From Aldehydirespirator sp965205155 (GTDB lineage: Bacteria; Actinomycetota; Acidimicrobiia; Acidimicrobiales; Aldehydirespiratoraceae): a stretch of DNA of 64,000 nucleotides. The notes beneath the pieces are model-generated. The model had not been told where the DNA came from, made no database searches, and saw only the letters and a list, made by a program, of their open reading frames with translations. The stretch is taken from contig OZ242033.1 in NCBI GenBank assembly GCA_965205155.1, positions 2,976,001 to 3,040,000 of the forward strand. The letters run 5' to 3'. This document shows, in pieces, positions 7,155 through 15,419 of this stretch. Position 1 is the stretch's first letter, and each line of letters begins with the position of its first letter. Both the position numbers and the translations under genes were made by a program.

Positions 7155-8783
7155 CTACTGGCCGTTGCCTGAGGAGGGGTCGGGGTCTACTACCGGCGCC
7201 CTCGCAGGCTTCGGATGGAGCAGTGCGTCAGCCGACGACGGCCCGTACGGATGGCCGGCCGCGGCGGAGATCAGGCCCCGCTGCAAGTCGTTGCAGAAGC
7301 CGAGATCGAAGATCAGTCCCTCGCGGTTGGAGATCAGCGCGAACGTGAGCACGTCGCCGTTTCGAGCCACGGTCACCCCCGCGATGGCCGACACATCGTT
7401 CAGAGTCCCGCTCTTGGCCCACACCGGGCCGTCTACCGCCTCGCCGCCGACGGTGCCGGCATCGGTGGTCGCAGGCGCAGCGGCCTCACCGGAGGGCTGC
7501 GGTTCTGCCTCGCATTCCCGCAGGGTTCCGCTCTCCCCCACCACGGCCAGACCCGTCACCAGGGGCGAGTCGGGACCGGCCCGCAGCAACAGCCGGGTGA
7601 TGAGGTCGCAGGTCAGCCGGTTGTGCAGCGACAGTCCCGAGCCGTCGGCAATGACGATCCCGTCGGTCGGGATGCCCAGCAGTCGCTCCAGCACATCGTG
7701 GACATCGGTCACCGCTTCGGCGCGTGCCGAGCCCGAGAAGCGCCTGCCGATGTCCTTGAGGAGCATCTCGGCCGTGGTGTTGTCCGAGTATCGCAACATC
7801 CGGGCCACGATCTCCGCCATGGGCGGCGACTCGACGCTGCCCAGCGAGAACAGCTCAGACCGCGCCGGCGCAGTGCCCTTGTCGGCCGGCGCCGACACGA
7901 GGATGCCGCGGGACTCGATCAGCCCGTCCAGCACCTGGGCCGCGTGGAGCGCGGGATCGGTGGCTCGCACGTTCTGGCGCCGGCTGGCATAGTCCGCCGA
8001 CGCCGGGAAGGACACGTATCCGTCGTTCAGCAGCAGTGCGGACAGGGGACCGACCTGGTTGCTGTTGACATAGGACTGCTTCCAGATGGGCTGGTTGCCG
8101 GGCTGGACGATCTGGCCGGAGTAGTCCCGCTCCGCCTCGGGGAACCGCGACTCGTCGGCCAGCACGCGGCCCTCGACTCTGGTGATCCCCCGATCGCGCA
8201 GGCTCGCTGAGGCCTGAACGGCGAGATCCGTGAAGTCGGTGTGGGCCATGGTCTCCGGGAATCGCCGTATGTAGGAGACCGTCGACAGGACCGGATCGCC
8301 CCGTCCCACCAGGAAGATGTCGCCGGTGAGCACGCCGCCGGAGGCGGAAGTCAGGTCCGCGGAACGCACGAAGGCCTCGGTGGTGAAGGTCGCCTCGGGT
8401 CCTGCCGTCTCGAGGATCACGGCCGCGGTGACGATCTTCATCAGCGAGGACGGCACGAGTGGCGCGTCAGCCTGCTCGGCCATGATGGGCTCGCCGTTGC
8501 GGTAGGCGGCCAGGCATGTCTGCGGCGGGGCGCTGGGGAGCGCTGCCACGTCGGAGAGCCGCTCGAAGAGACGGGCTTCGGTGACCGGACCCGACAGCCA
8601 CGACGGCGTCCGGCGAACGCTCAGCAGGGGTGTGTCCACCACGACCTGGGGAGGACCGGCATCGGCGATCCAGCCCGGATCGGAGTCGGCGTTGATGCGC
8701 CGCGCCTGGACGTACGACCCGACGGCGGTGGTCGCCAGCGCGGCCAGCAGGACCGAGACCAGGATTCGACGCATCCTCGCCAT
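7155..8783 (-). CDS. dacB: D-alanyl-D-alanine carboxypeptidase/endopeptidase, PBP4 (S13) family
   Basis: I start at the ATG at 8783 (MARMRRILVSVLL), giving 542 residues with an N-terminal signal or anchor. The longer open frame extends into a dispersed repeat. The three penicillin-binding motifs are visible: SSLMK (Ser113, Lys116), YSDN (SxN) and KSG in AKSGTLND. The insert between the first two motifs is the long one typical of S13 enzymes. It trims or cleaves peptidoglycan cross-links outside the membrane. The last 20 residues are Pro/Ser-rich and probably disordered. Confidence 0.9.
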   Translation of the reverse strand: MARMRRILVSVLLAALATTAVGSYVQARRINADSDPGWIADAGPPQVVVDTPLLSVRRTPSWLSGPVTEARLFERLSDVAALPSAPPQTCLAAYRNGEPIMAEQADAPLVPSSLMKIVTAAVILETAGPEATFTTEAFVRSADLTSASGGVLTGDIFLVGRGDPVLSTVSYIRRFPETMAHTDFTDLAVQASASLRDRGITRVEGRVLADESRFPEAERDYSGQIVQPGNQPIWKQSYVNSNQVGPLSALLLNDGYVSFPASADYASRRQNVRATDPALHAAQVLDGLIESRGILVSAPADKGTAPARSELFSLGSVESPPMAEIVARMLRYSDNTTAEMLLKDIGRRFSGSARAEAVTDVHDVLERLLGIPTDGIVIADGSGLSLHNRLTCDLITRLLLRAGPDSPLVTGLAVVGESGTLRECEAEPQPSGEAAAPATTDAGTVGGEAVDGPVWAKSGTLNDVSAIAGVTVARNGDVLTFALISNREGLIFDLGFCNDLQRGLISAAAGHPYGPSSADALLHPKPARAPVVDPDPSSGNGQ

Positions 8784-8839
8784 GGTACGCCGCCTACCGG
8801 CTCGGACGGGACCGGGCTGCCCGGCCGTGACAGGCTCCA

Positions 8840-8928
8840 GAGGCCGAGCGGTCAGGCGAGCCAATCGGGCTCATACGGGCGAGGCCGTGGCCCGAGCAGC
8901 CCCGTGAGCGGAGCGAACAAGAGCGGGA
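8840..8928 (+). repeat. Dispersed repeat, copy 2 (long form)
   Basis: Left module CCAGAGGCCGAGCG, then a 28-base spacer ending CTCATACGG, then the core with GGCCGTGGCCCGAGC (one small variation, CAGCCCCGTGAG) and GCGAACAAGAGCGGG. The spacer end is shared with copy 7. It fills much of the 298-base gap between dacB and the 9082 gene; I see nothing else in that gap. Confidence 0.9.
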
Positions 8929-9081
8929 AACGCAACGCTGCGCCACGGGGCGGCGCCATTTGCCAGCGCACAGCCGCGGAACTGTCCCTCCGGAACTGAG
9001 AGGGAGCCGGGCGCTCGCGCCGGGTCGTCGTCGGCGCGGACGCAATCAGCACCCCGTTCATGCTGTCGGTACGCTTTATGC

Positions 9082-9804
9082 ATGCCGCAACTCGACGTGC
9101 TGCTCACGGACGCGCAGGTCCGCTTCCTGGGCAAGCGTGCCAAGGCGACCGACAGCACGCCCGGCGCGGTGTTGCAGGCATTGATCAGCCAGGTGCTGCA
9201 AGAGGCAGTCGCAGGCGGCTCGCACGAGGGAGTCCCGACAGTTCAAGCGGGCTTCGCGGCCTTCGCCGAGCGATACGCAGCCTTCACTGAGAACATCGAC
9301 CAGCCAGACTTCGAACCGCGCCATGATGCATCCGCCGACCCTCCTGGAGCCGATGGGGCCCGATCTCGCACCGAGCCTCCCGAAGGAGGCCCGCCCGACC
9401 TATCGGAGCCAGTTGATCTGACTGACGAGGACTTGCAGCAGGCCTTCGCTGAGTTCGAGCGGGACTACCGAGGCATCTCGGAACAACTCTTCGGAGAGGA
9501 TGCCGCCTTCTCGGCCCACCTGCCGGACCGCCACTTCTACGCGTTCGCTGTGACGATCCCAACCGAAACCGAATCTGGAGGCGAGCCCCTCACGGTGGCT
9601 GAGCTTCTCGACCGCCTTACGCCCGCCGAAGAGATCGAGCCAGCTCTGAGCAGGCACATAGCTCACTTGGTCGTCGCTGCCGACGACCCGCTCGACGGGC
9701 CCGCGATCATCTACCCGCACACACGTCGAGGCACCCGCAGCCCAAGCGCACCAAGTCCAACCGCGAGCACATCGTCCCACTGTCAGACCCGGCGCTACGA
9801 CTAG
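9082..9804 (+). CDS. Hypothetical protein, 3' end probably cut by an integrase remnant
   Basis: I do not recognise a family. The 240-residue frame starts MPQLDVLLTDAQVRFLGKR, which looks like a short helical DNA-binding or antitoxin-like N-terminus. An acidic, Pro-rich middle and an acidic helical part (LTDEDLQQAFAEFERDYRG) follow. From about position 9720 (after AIIYPHTRRG) the reading frame is low-complexity and overlaps integrase sequence in another frame, so the last 25 or so residues are probably not original. It opens the accessory island. Confidence 0.5.
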   Translation: MPQLDVLLTDAQVRFLGKRAKATDSTPGAVLQALISQVLQEAVAGGSHEGVPTVQAGFAAFAERYAAFTENIDQPDFEPRHDASADPPGADGARSRTEPPEGGPPDLSEPVDLTDEDLQQAFAEFERDYRGISEQLFGEDAAFSAHLPDRHFYAFAVTIPTETESGGEPLTVAELLDRLTPAEEIEPALSRHIAHLVVAADDPLDGPAIIYPHTRRGTRSPSAPSPTASTSSHCQTRRYD

Positions 9805-10130
9805 TCGAGCAGGCCCGAGCCGACACCGTCGGCGGGCCGCTGGTGATGCCGTCGCCCACAGGCCGCGAGCTAAGCTCAGCCGCGCTGTCGAAGCTGTGCG
9901 GGGAACTGGGTCTCACCATGCGGCCCCACGGGCTCATATCCAGCTTCCGCGACTGGTGCGCAGGAACCGGCGTCTCCCGCGAGATCGCAGAAGCGTGCCT
10001 GGCACACGTCGTCGGCGGCGTGGAAGCCGCCTACCGACGCAGCGACCTGCTCAAGCAGCGGACCGCGGTCATGGCCGACTGGGCCACTACATCGATCAAT
10101 CGTCCTGCGTGTCCTCGACCGCGGTCTAGG
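9720..10130 (+). pseudogene. Tyrosine recombinase (phage integrase) C-terminal remnant
   Basis: One frame reads PKRTKSNREHIVPLSDPALR, then GGPLVMPSPTGRELSSAALS, then FRDWCAGTGVSREIAEACLA and AAYRRSDLLKQRTAVMADWA. This is the catalytic half of a phage-type integrase with the late His (LAHVVG) and the nucleophile Tyr (AAYRRSD). The N-terminal half is missing. The HxxR box reads HGLI instead of HGFR, so a catalytic arginine is lost. There is no credible start. It marks this region as an old integrated element. Confidence 0.8.
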
Positions 10131-10501
10131 GATCACAGCCGATCAACACCGAGCCTTGCTCGTGCGGGGTCGGCCCGTCGCGCCGCTGCGTCAAGTCGAT
10201 GAAGCCATCGGTGCCGGCTTAGAGCAGCGCCTTGCCCCTTGCTGGCACCGTCGCGTGGGCCCACGCTCCGGGATGCTCGCTGGCCGCCAGTGGCCAGATC
10301 CCACTGGCGGCTGACAGCTGTTCGCAAAGAGTCGCTCCGAGCCGAGGGCGGCACTCGTGCGGTGCCAACGCTCACGTGAGTCCCTCGGAGATGCTCGGTG
10401 AGATTCTCCACTCTGTAGGGTCCGCGAACAAGGGGTGGGTTTCCTTCTACTGGTGGTTGCGATGCAGCCAACTGGGAGAGGAGCCCGACTAACAGCGTGA
10501 G
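10131..10501. other. Non-coding gap with an 11-bp inverted repeat
   Basis: No convincing gene. A perfect 11-bp inverted repeat, GCCGCCAGTGG / CCACTGGCGGC, spans 10283-10311 with a seven-base loop and no T-run. It could be a terminator-like hairpin or a relic of the mobile element. The 112-residue minus-strand frame here has no recognisable composition. Confidence 0.5.
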
Positions 10502-10753
10502 TCAGAGGTCGCGTAGATCGACGAGGTCAAACCACCCCTGGCCTTCATACACGTGAATTACCACAACCGTCGACTCAATCAGCATCCATCTGCTCATGGG
10601 CGAGCGGCCCGCGGATCGGATGCCGGGCAACTCCGTCAAAGGCCGGTCGGCCAAGTCAATAAGGCCCTCCAGCAGGCTCGACCTCTCCAGGTCGCCCTTC
10701 CCCTCGGCCCACGCGTCGAAGCAGCCGCGCGGATCGGCCATTCGCCATGGCAC
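10502..10753 (-). CDS. Small protein, second gene of a possible toxin-antitoxin pair
   Basis: The GTG at 10753 starts an 83-residue protein three bases after the previous gene's stop; an internal ATG at 10748 is an alternative. The C-terminal half (RWMLIESTVVVIHVYEGQGW, FDLVDLRDL) has strong beta-strand character. The opposite strand is Ser/Arg-rich, as expected for a shadow of real coding sequence. I do not recognise a family. Size, spacing and setting in a mobile-element island suggest a toxin partner to the 10757-10996 gene. Confidence 0.4.
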   Translation of the reverse strand: MPWRMADPRGCFDAWAEGKGDLERSSLLEGLIDLADRPLTELPGIRSAGRSPMSRWMLIESTVVVIHVYEGQGWFDLVDLRDL

Positions 10754-10756
10754 GCC

Positions 10757-10996
10757 TCAGGTCTTCTTCAGGGATACATGCTCGCCGCGGCGGGCCCGGT
10801 CAGCGAGTTCGCGAAGGTCGGCAACGTCAAGTGCGTTCTCCCGGGCCGCTTGGTCACCCATGCGGCTTGGTGCGGCGGTCTCGGCTTCCGTCTGCGCGCG
10901 TTCGACCTCGGAGAGAGCGTCCGATGTGAGCACATCCTCGAGGTGGAGACCGTCACGCGGTAGGGATTCCTTTGCAGTGTCGCGGGCTGGGGCCAC
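10757..10996 (-). CDS. Small acidic protein, first gene of a possible toxin-antitoxin pair
   Basis: The 79-residue product has a charged, helical C-terminus (ENALDVADLRELADRARRGE) of the kind seen in antitoxins. No clear DNA-binding motif is visible. It is followed after three bases by an 83-residue gene. It is not recognised by family, and the antitoxin idea rests on gene order and size alone. Confidence 0.4.
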   Translation of the reverse strand: MAPARDTAKESLPRDGLHLEDVLTSDALSEVERAQTEAETAAPSRMGDQAARENALDVADLRELADRARRGEHVSLKKT

Positions 10997-11360
10997 AAAG
11001 CCAGCCTAGTGGGCCGTCCACTAGAGTTTGTGTTCAACAACCACGACAACCTCCGCATCTTTATCGACACGCTGCGGCGCATCGTCACCACCGGTGCCTT
11101 CCCCGCCATGCCGAGTTCACTCCCAACTGAAGACCCGGCCCTGACGCAGCACAGGCGCGCCCCGCACCGGAGGAGCCCCGTGCCTTTCACCTTCCTGACC
11201 TGTCTTGAACCGCCGCCGTGATCGCTCTGGTCGCAGCGTTGTGGATCACCCAGATCGAGGGCGCTGCTGCGATCATCGCGCTGGCAGCGGCGGGCGAGCA
11301 CCGGCCTGGACCGCCTCGTGGCCGTCATCGACATCATCGCCAGAACCGGCGAGTAGACCC
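10997..11360. other. Gap with decayed small reading frames
   Basis: A 70-codon frame at 11009-11221 has no recognisable features. From 11219 a frame reads VIALVAALWITQIEGAAAII; about 75 bases on, another frame continues STGLDRLVAVIDIIARTGE and stops at 11356. Joined by a frameshift they would form one small membrane protein, so this looks like a broken gene just before the 11361 gene. Confidence 0.35.
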
Positions 11361-11558
11361 ATGCCCTTCTGGCTCATAGACATTCTCAAACTGATCGCCG
11401 GGGGTGCGGTGGCGGCGTTCGCGGTGTATTTCGTGTGGTCAATGGGCTCAGATCACGGACAGGACAAAGCTCACCGCGAGCGCGGATACAGCGAGGGATA
11501 CAAAGACGGCTACCGCGACGCGTTGCGCTCTCTCGACGAACCAACGGGAGACGACTAG
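11361..11558 (+). CDS. Small membrane protein
   Basis: Starting at the ATG at 11361, the product has 65 residues: one membrane helix (IDILKLIAGGAVAAFAVYFVW) and then a charged, Gly/Tyr-patterned tail (GYSEGYKDGYRDALRSL). The tail pattern is common in small proteins encoded by actinobacterial phages and plasmids. No family name can be given. It stands alone in the accessory island, five bases after the decayed frame at 11219-11356. Confidence 0.5.
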   Translation: MPFWLIDILKLIAGGAVAAFAVYFVWSMGSDHGQDKAHRERGYSEGYKDGYRDALRSLDEPTGDD

Positions 11559-11903
11559 CAGCAGGTGACTGTGACGCGGCGGCTGCGCCATGTGCCGCGC
11601 CAGTAGCCGTAGTTCAACGAGTTCGCCGCCCCACAGTGACGCCGCGTCGGCCAGTCGCTGCTCTTTCAACGCCAACGTGTTGTGCCGCGGGCCACCGAAG
11701 CGACTCGTCGAACTGCGGCGCAAAGACGCCTGTCGATCGTCGCCTCCGGGATCGGTCTCCGCGATCGGCAACGGAATGAGGCTTCGTGGAGATCGCCGCG
11801 GATGAGCGTCGCATAATGCCGCAACCGCTGGCTTCAGTTCCTAGCGCGGTCCCGACACCAACCTCACGGATTATCGTGAACGATCAGGGCAAAGGCCTTC
11901 ATC
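11559..11903. other. Gap without a recognisable gene
   Basis: I see no credible gene, RNA or strong repeat in these 345 bases. Short frames on both strands are Ser/Arg-rich and look like noise. Confidence 0.5.
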
Positions 11904-13088
11904 TCAGGACTCATAGTTGCATGCTTCCTGTGTCACGACGAGCGCGGGCGAGTCGCCGAGATCGAACTCCACCTGCACAATGTCCCGCTGAGTGTGCTCG
12001 ATCCGCAGAAATAGTCTGTCCGCTCCCTGGAACCGACGCACCAGGCTGGATGCATCGTGTTCGGGCCAGACGGCCATGGTCAGGTTCTCGTCGGTCAGCC
12101 ACCGACTGTCCGACAGATACTCCTCGTCCGAGAACCGGTAACGGATACGTACCTGATGGTCGGGCGCTGCTCGACGAAGCCTCCGGCCGTGTTCCAAGAG
12201 CAAGAATGTCCTGAGTTGCCTCTCAGGCTCTCCAGACTGCTCGTAGTTGGTCACGCACATAATCCCCAACGTGTGATTCGACTCCGGGTCTGTGACCTGA
12301 GCGGCACTATGGGTCACTCCCCACTCAGACTCATCCGGTGCGAGGAGTTGCCAGTCGCCAGGATCCAGGTCCGGGGCTTGGCCGCACACTCCTGCTGTAT
12401 CCAGTCCCGCATACCTGACGTAGAGGTCGTCCGCGACGCAGCGGAACAGGTTCCCGTGGCCACACACTGACTGGCGATGCGTCCAGTCGTCAGCGCAGGC
12501 CGCCATCTCGTCGCTGTAGGAAATCAGGGAGTGGGCCAACTCGTGGAGGAGCACTTGCAACGTGAAGTTCTTGGCGCGTCCGCTGACGACCTCAATGGCA
12601 TGACTGGCGGGTTCATAACAGCCAGCAACATCAAGTAGCCACCCGCAGGAGCCCTCCTCAAGATCTGGGGGCCAACTCGGCTTGCCGGGAGTGTCCGTCT
12701 CACGCCAGACTCTCGCTATGAGCTCTTGCATTTCAGGCCTGCTCATTTCAGGGTCGCGCGTCCCGAGCCAGGCGCAAAACTCCCAGTCGTAGACGCCCAG
12801 TACGATCGCTGGCGCGCAGCGACCAGAGGCGATTTCCTTCTCCGATCTGTTCCTGAGTTCCGCTGCTTGGATCGTGTCGGGCATGCCGCCAGCCACCGTC
12901 GCCGTCTCCCTTTCCGATCTGGCGCTGGTCTCCACCCGGTCATCTGTCGGCTGCGGTCTGTCGTCCTCCCACAGCGACCTGACGAGGTCGGGCCCCCTTA
13001 GCCCTGCCGCGAAGCAGACCGCGAAGAAGACTCCCCAGCCAAGAAACGCGCGAAGCCCTCGCCCGCTTTCTTGTTCGCGATCTGGCAT
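11904..13088 (-). CDS. Membrane-anchored putative zinc metalloprotease (HExxH)
   Basis: The first ATG of the gene proper is at 13088, giving 394 residues. One membrane or signal segment (FLGWGVFFAVCFAAGLRG) is followed by an exported domain with LLHELAHSLISY, an HExxH zinc site. Paired cysteines (RCAPAI, EFCAW, GSCGW, AGCYEP, VCGHGNLFRCV) suggest disulfides. The family is not recognised. An IS256-type remnant ends about 13 bases upstream, and a one-base deletion in it fuses both frames into one 570-codon frame; I treat that fusion as accidental. No ribosome site is visible, so the native 5' end may have been lost. Confidence 0.65.
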   Translation of the reverse strand: MPDREQESGRGLRAFLGWGVFFAVCFAAGLRGPDLVRSLWEDDRPQPTDDRVETSARSERETATVAGGMPDTIQAAELRNRSEKEIASGRCAPAIVLGVYDWEFCAWLGTRDPEMSRPEMQELIARVWRETDTPGKPSWPPDLEEGSCGWLLDVAGCYEPASHAIEVVSGRAKNFTLQVLLHELAHSLISYSDEMAACADDWTHRQSVCGHGNLFRCVADDLYVRYAGLDTAGVCGQAPDLDPGDWQLLAPDESEWGVTHSAAQVTDPESNHTLGIMCVTNYEQSGEPERQLRTFLLLEHGRRLRRAAPDHQVRIRYRFSDEEYLSDSRWLTDENLTMAVWPEHDASSLVRRFQGADRLFLRIEHTQRDIVQVEFDLGDSPALVVTQEACNYES

Positions 13089-13100
13089 TATCGAGGGGTT

Positions 13101-13547
13101 GCGTCCCAGGTTTGGTGCAATGGCGGGCGGGGTGTCGGTTCCGGGGGTCATGTTAGGCCGCGTGTATGAGAGTTGGGGCAGGTTGGTGGTTGTTGGTGTG
13201 AGCAGGTGTGTGGAGATGGTGGGGCAACTCGGTGAGGCGTCGGGCGATTGCGGGTGTGTAGGTGAGCCGCGCCAGCCCCTTGAGGCCCGGTCGAGCACGG
13301 CCCATACCAGTGTGAGGCAGCTGGCTTCGCCGGGGAGCCGGCCAATGACTTTGACTCTTCGGCGGGTCTCGCCGAAGGTGCGTTCGATGAGGTTGGTGTG
13401 GCGGATCCTGCGCCAGTGCTCGACGGGGAACCGCAGGTGGGTGGTGAGCGCGGCGCGGTTGGTGAGCAGGCAGCGCACCGCGGCGGGGAACTCGTGCTCA
13501 TAGCGGTGGGCGAAGCTGTCGATGTTGGCCTGGGTGAACCGCGCAAC
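13101..13547 (-). pseudogene. IS256-type transposase remnant, copy A
   Basis: The minus strand encodes the C-terminal part of an IS256-family transposase (HEFPAAVRCLLTNRAALT, EHWRRIRHTNLIERTFGETR, GRLPGEASCLTLVWAVLDRA). It is about 75% identical by eye to the copy at 57496. A single missing base near the 3' end (expected GGCCTCACC, found GGCTCACC) shifts the frame. The element end, GCGTCCCAG at 13101, matches the copy B end at 57444 in 17 of 20 positions. Most of the N-terminal part is gone. Confidence 0.85.
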
Positions 13548-13875
13548 TCGGTGGTGGTTCTTGGCGGTGCCTTGGTTGTCGCTTTCGGATGCGACGCCGG
13601 AGCTTCGGGTGTCCAAGTAGCTGTCGGTGACGGCGCTAACGGCGCGTGTCGGCAGCCTGCACTCTCTGATCCCGAACTTGATCGCCGGTTCAGACAGCGA
13701 CTGATGTCAAGCGGCGCCCCCGTGCCGAGGCGCGTCGTCTAGTGGCGCGGTGAGCGCGCGTAGACTCACCCGCGTGCGTGGAATACCCGAGGCTGTTGGG
13801 AGTGCGGGAGCTGGAGTCCCACCGGATCACACAGGCACTCCGCAACCGGCTGCGTTCGCAGGCATCGGACCGGTG

Positions 13876-14328
13876 ATGGACGCTACGACACGCACGGCGC
13901 GGACCGTGGCCGACCTTCAGTCGCAGCAGAACGACCTCCGGGAGCGATACCGCCGCCACGCCTCGCTGTTGTTCGCTGCTGCGCTGGTAGCGGTCGGGTT
14001 CATCCTCGGTGGTGGTGAGTCTGGGGCGCTCACCATCTTGGAACGGTCGTTGCTTGTGGGGTTGGTGGCCGGGGGTGCGCTGCCGACGATGTTTGCTTGG
14101 ATGCCGTGTCGTAACGACGACATCTACGTCCTTGACTGGCGTATCGTCGATGCCTCTGGCGACTACCCATGCGGTCACGGCTATCGCGGCGAGATGATTG
14201 AGGAGATGGAGGTGGACGCCCTCCGAGTGCTGACCCGCCGCAACGTCCGCACCGCTGTCGTGTTGACGGTAGCGCACCTGGTACAGCCGGTGCTGCTGGT
14301 GGTGCTCGTAGCGCTCCGCGTGCTATGA
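13876..14328 (+). CDS. Multi-pass membrane protein of unknown function
   Basis: I choose the ATG at 13876, giving 150 residues. A coiled-coil-like start (ADLQSQQNDLRERYRRHASL) precedes two hydrophobic helices (LLFAAALVAVGFILGG and LLVGLVAGGALPTMFAW). A soluble loop (NDDIYVLDWRIVDASG) follows, and a final helix (VVLTVAHLVQPVLLVVLVAL). No family is recognised. It lies in the accessory island between the IS256 remnant and an ion-channel gene. The 259 bases before it show no other feature. Confidence 0.55.
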   Translation: MDATTRTARTVADLQSQQNDLRERYRRHASLLFAAALVAVGFILGGGESGALTILERSLLVGLVAGGALPTMFAWMPCRNDDIYVLDWRIVDASGDYPCGHGYRGEMIEEMEVDALRVLTRRNVRTAVVLTVAHLVQPVLLVVLVALRVL

Positions 14329-14778
14329 CGACGAGCGCGGCCGTTGCTTGCTGCCGTCGTTCGTTGGGCCGCGTTCGGGCAGACGGTCTGTAGTGACCCG
14401 ACTGCCGGATCGTGCCACTCGGTCACGTCTGTGAGTGGACGGCACCTGCCCACCTGACGAGTTGCCCAGCGACCCTGAGGGGGACCCGTTTGTGAGTCCA
14501 GGCGCTATGGGTGTTGTGGTTGGTGTTGGGGTTGCTCCCAGTGGGCAGCGTAGGCGGCGGGGGTGAGCCGCCGGGCGGTTGAAATGGAGGTAGCTGATAG
14601 CTACGGCCTCATCGAGCCGCGCAGCAGGTGCAGGCCAATCATCGCGCCGATCACGATGCGAGCATTGCCGTACTGCGCGGCTTTATGAGCATTCATTGCC
14701 GCCCACAAGGCAGCCACAGCCCTGACGCGGGGCTGGAAGAGCCTGCACGGCAAGGCACTGATCGTCTCAAGTGCCGCG
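14329..14778. other. Gap with two small hairpins
   Basis: No gene is visible. GGCGGC / GCCGCC forms a six-base stem at 14551-14570 and GTAGCT-GAT-AGCTAC a perfect hairpin at 14592-14606. The last 30 bases probably already encode the first membrane helix of the channel at 14779. Confidence 0.4.
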
Positions 14779-15126
14779 TTGTCAGCGGTGGTGGTGCTGG
14801 CTGTGTACGAGGCGGAGCAGGCAGCCGGTGGCAGTATCGACTCCTTGGGGGACGCTTTGTGGTGGGCGGCCGCGACCGTCACGACCGTCGGATACGGAGA
14901 TCTCAGCCCTGGCACCACCGCAGCGCGCGCGGCTGCCGTGGTGCTGATGGTATGTGGGGTTTCGCTGTTCGGCCTGCTCACCGCAAACGTGTCGGCGAAG
15001 TTCCTGAAGAGCGATGCGCTGTTGGCCTACGAGCAGATGGCAGAGCTGCTTGACGCCGGTCGGTTGTGCCCGAATTGTGGCCATAAGCCGTCGCTGCGCG
15101 ACAACACGGCAAGGACCGCTGAGTGA
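14779..15126 (+). CDS. Two-helix potassium-channel-like protein with a zinc-ribbon tail
   Basis: The frame contains the K+ selectivity filter TVTTVGYGD, a pore helix and a following membrane helix (AAAVVLMVCGVSLFGLLT), matching the Ion_trans_2 family. The tail ends CPNCGHKPS, a two-cysteine zinc-binding knuckle. The TTG at 14779 lies inside the first membrane helix (KALIVSSAALSAVVVLAVYE). The true start is therefore upstream, yet an in-frame TGA at 14686 leaves only rare start codons. The gene may be 5' damaged. It is an isolated gene in the island. Confidence 0.65.
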   Translation: MSAVVVLAVYEAEQAAGGSIDSLGDALWWAAATVTTVGYGDLSPGTTAARAAAVVLMVCGVSLFGLLTANVSAKFLKSDALLAYEQMAELLDAGRLCPNCGHKPSLRDNTARTAE

Positions 15127-15192
15127 TGCACGCGGCTGCTCAGGCGATCTCGGAGGCGCTGGCCCGGCGTCTCGGGCACTCCACCAACTGAA

Positions 15193-15294
15193 GTCACACT
15201 GCCACGGCGGTCGGGGTGGCCACTAGACACAGCGATGGTGTCTAACCAAGCAACCGCCGTGCAGAAGTGACGCCGATGTGCACACCATCACTTC
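15193..15294 (+). other. Nested and mutually exclusive hairpins
   Basis: TAGACAC (15224) pairs with GTGTCTA (15238). CACGGCGGT (15203) pairs with ACCGCCGTG (15253), and GTCAC (15193) with GTGAC (15267). GAAGTGA (15264) can instead pair with TCACTTC (15288), which would break the outer stem. The stretch lies in the 293-base gap between the channel gene and 15420 and contains no gene. Confidence 0.5.
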
Positions 15295-15419
15295 TCAGAC
15301 TCTACGTTTTCCCAGTTCAGAGGCTGTTCTTTCTGTCTCAAGGGCACCGGATGGGATCACACTGTCCGGCCGCGACTGAGGCTCGGTAGTGTCGGGCATC
15401 CTCGTGAAAGGAGCCGCGC

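Noticed and set aside
13066..13082. GCGAACAAGAAAGCGGG as an eighth, degenerate copy of the dispersed repeat
   Set aside because: Only the last 17 bases resemble the core, with a two-base insertion, and none of the other modules is present.
13690..14277. A 195-codon minus-strand frame opposite the 13876 membrane protein
   Set aside because: The plus-strand frame has clear membrane helices, while this one is Arg/Ser/His-rich as expected for a shadow.
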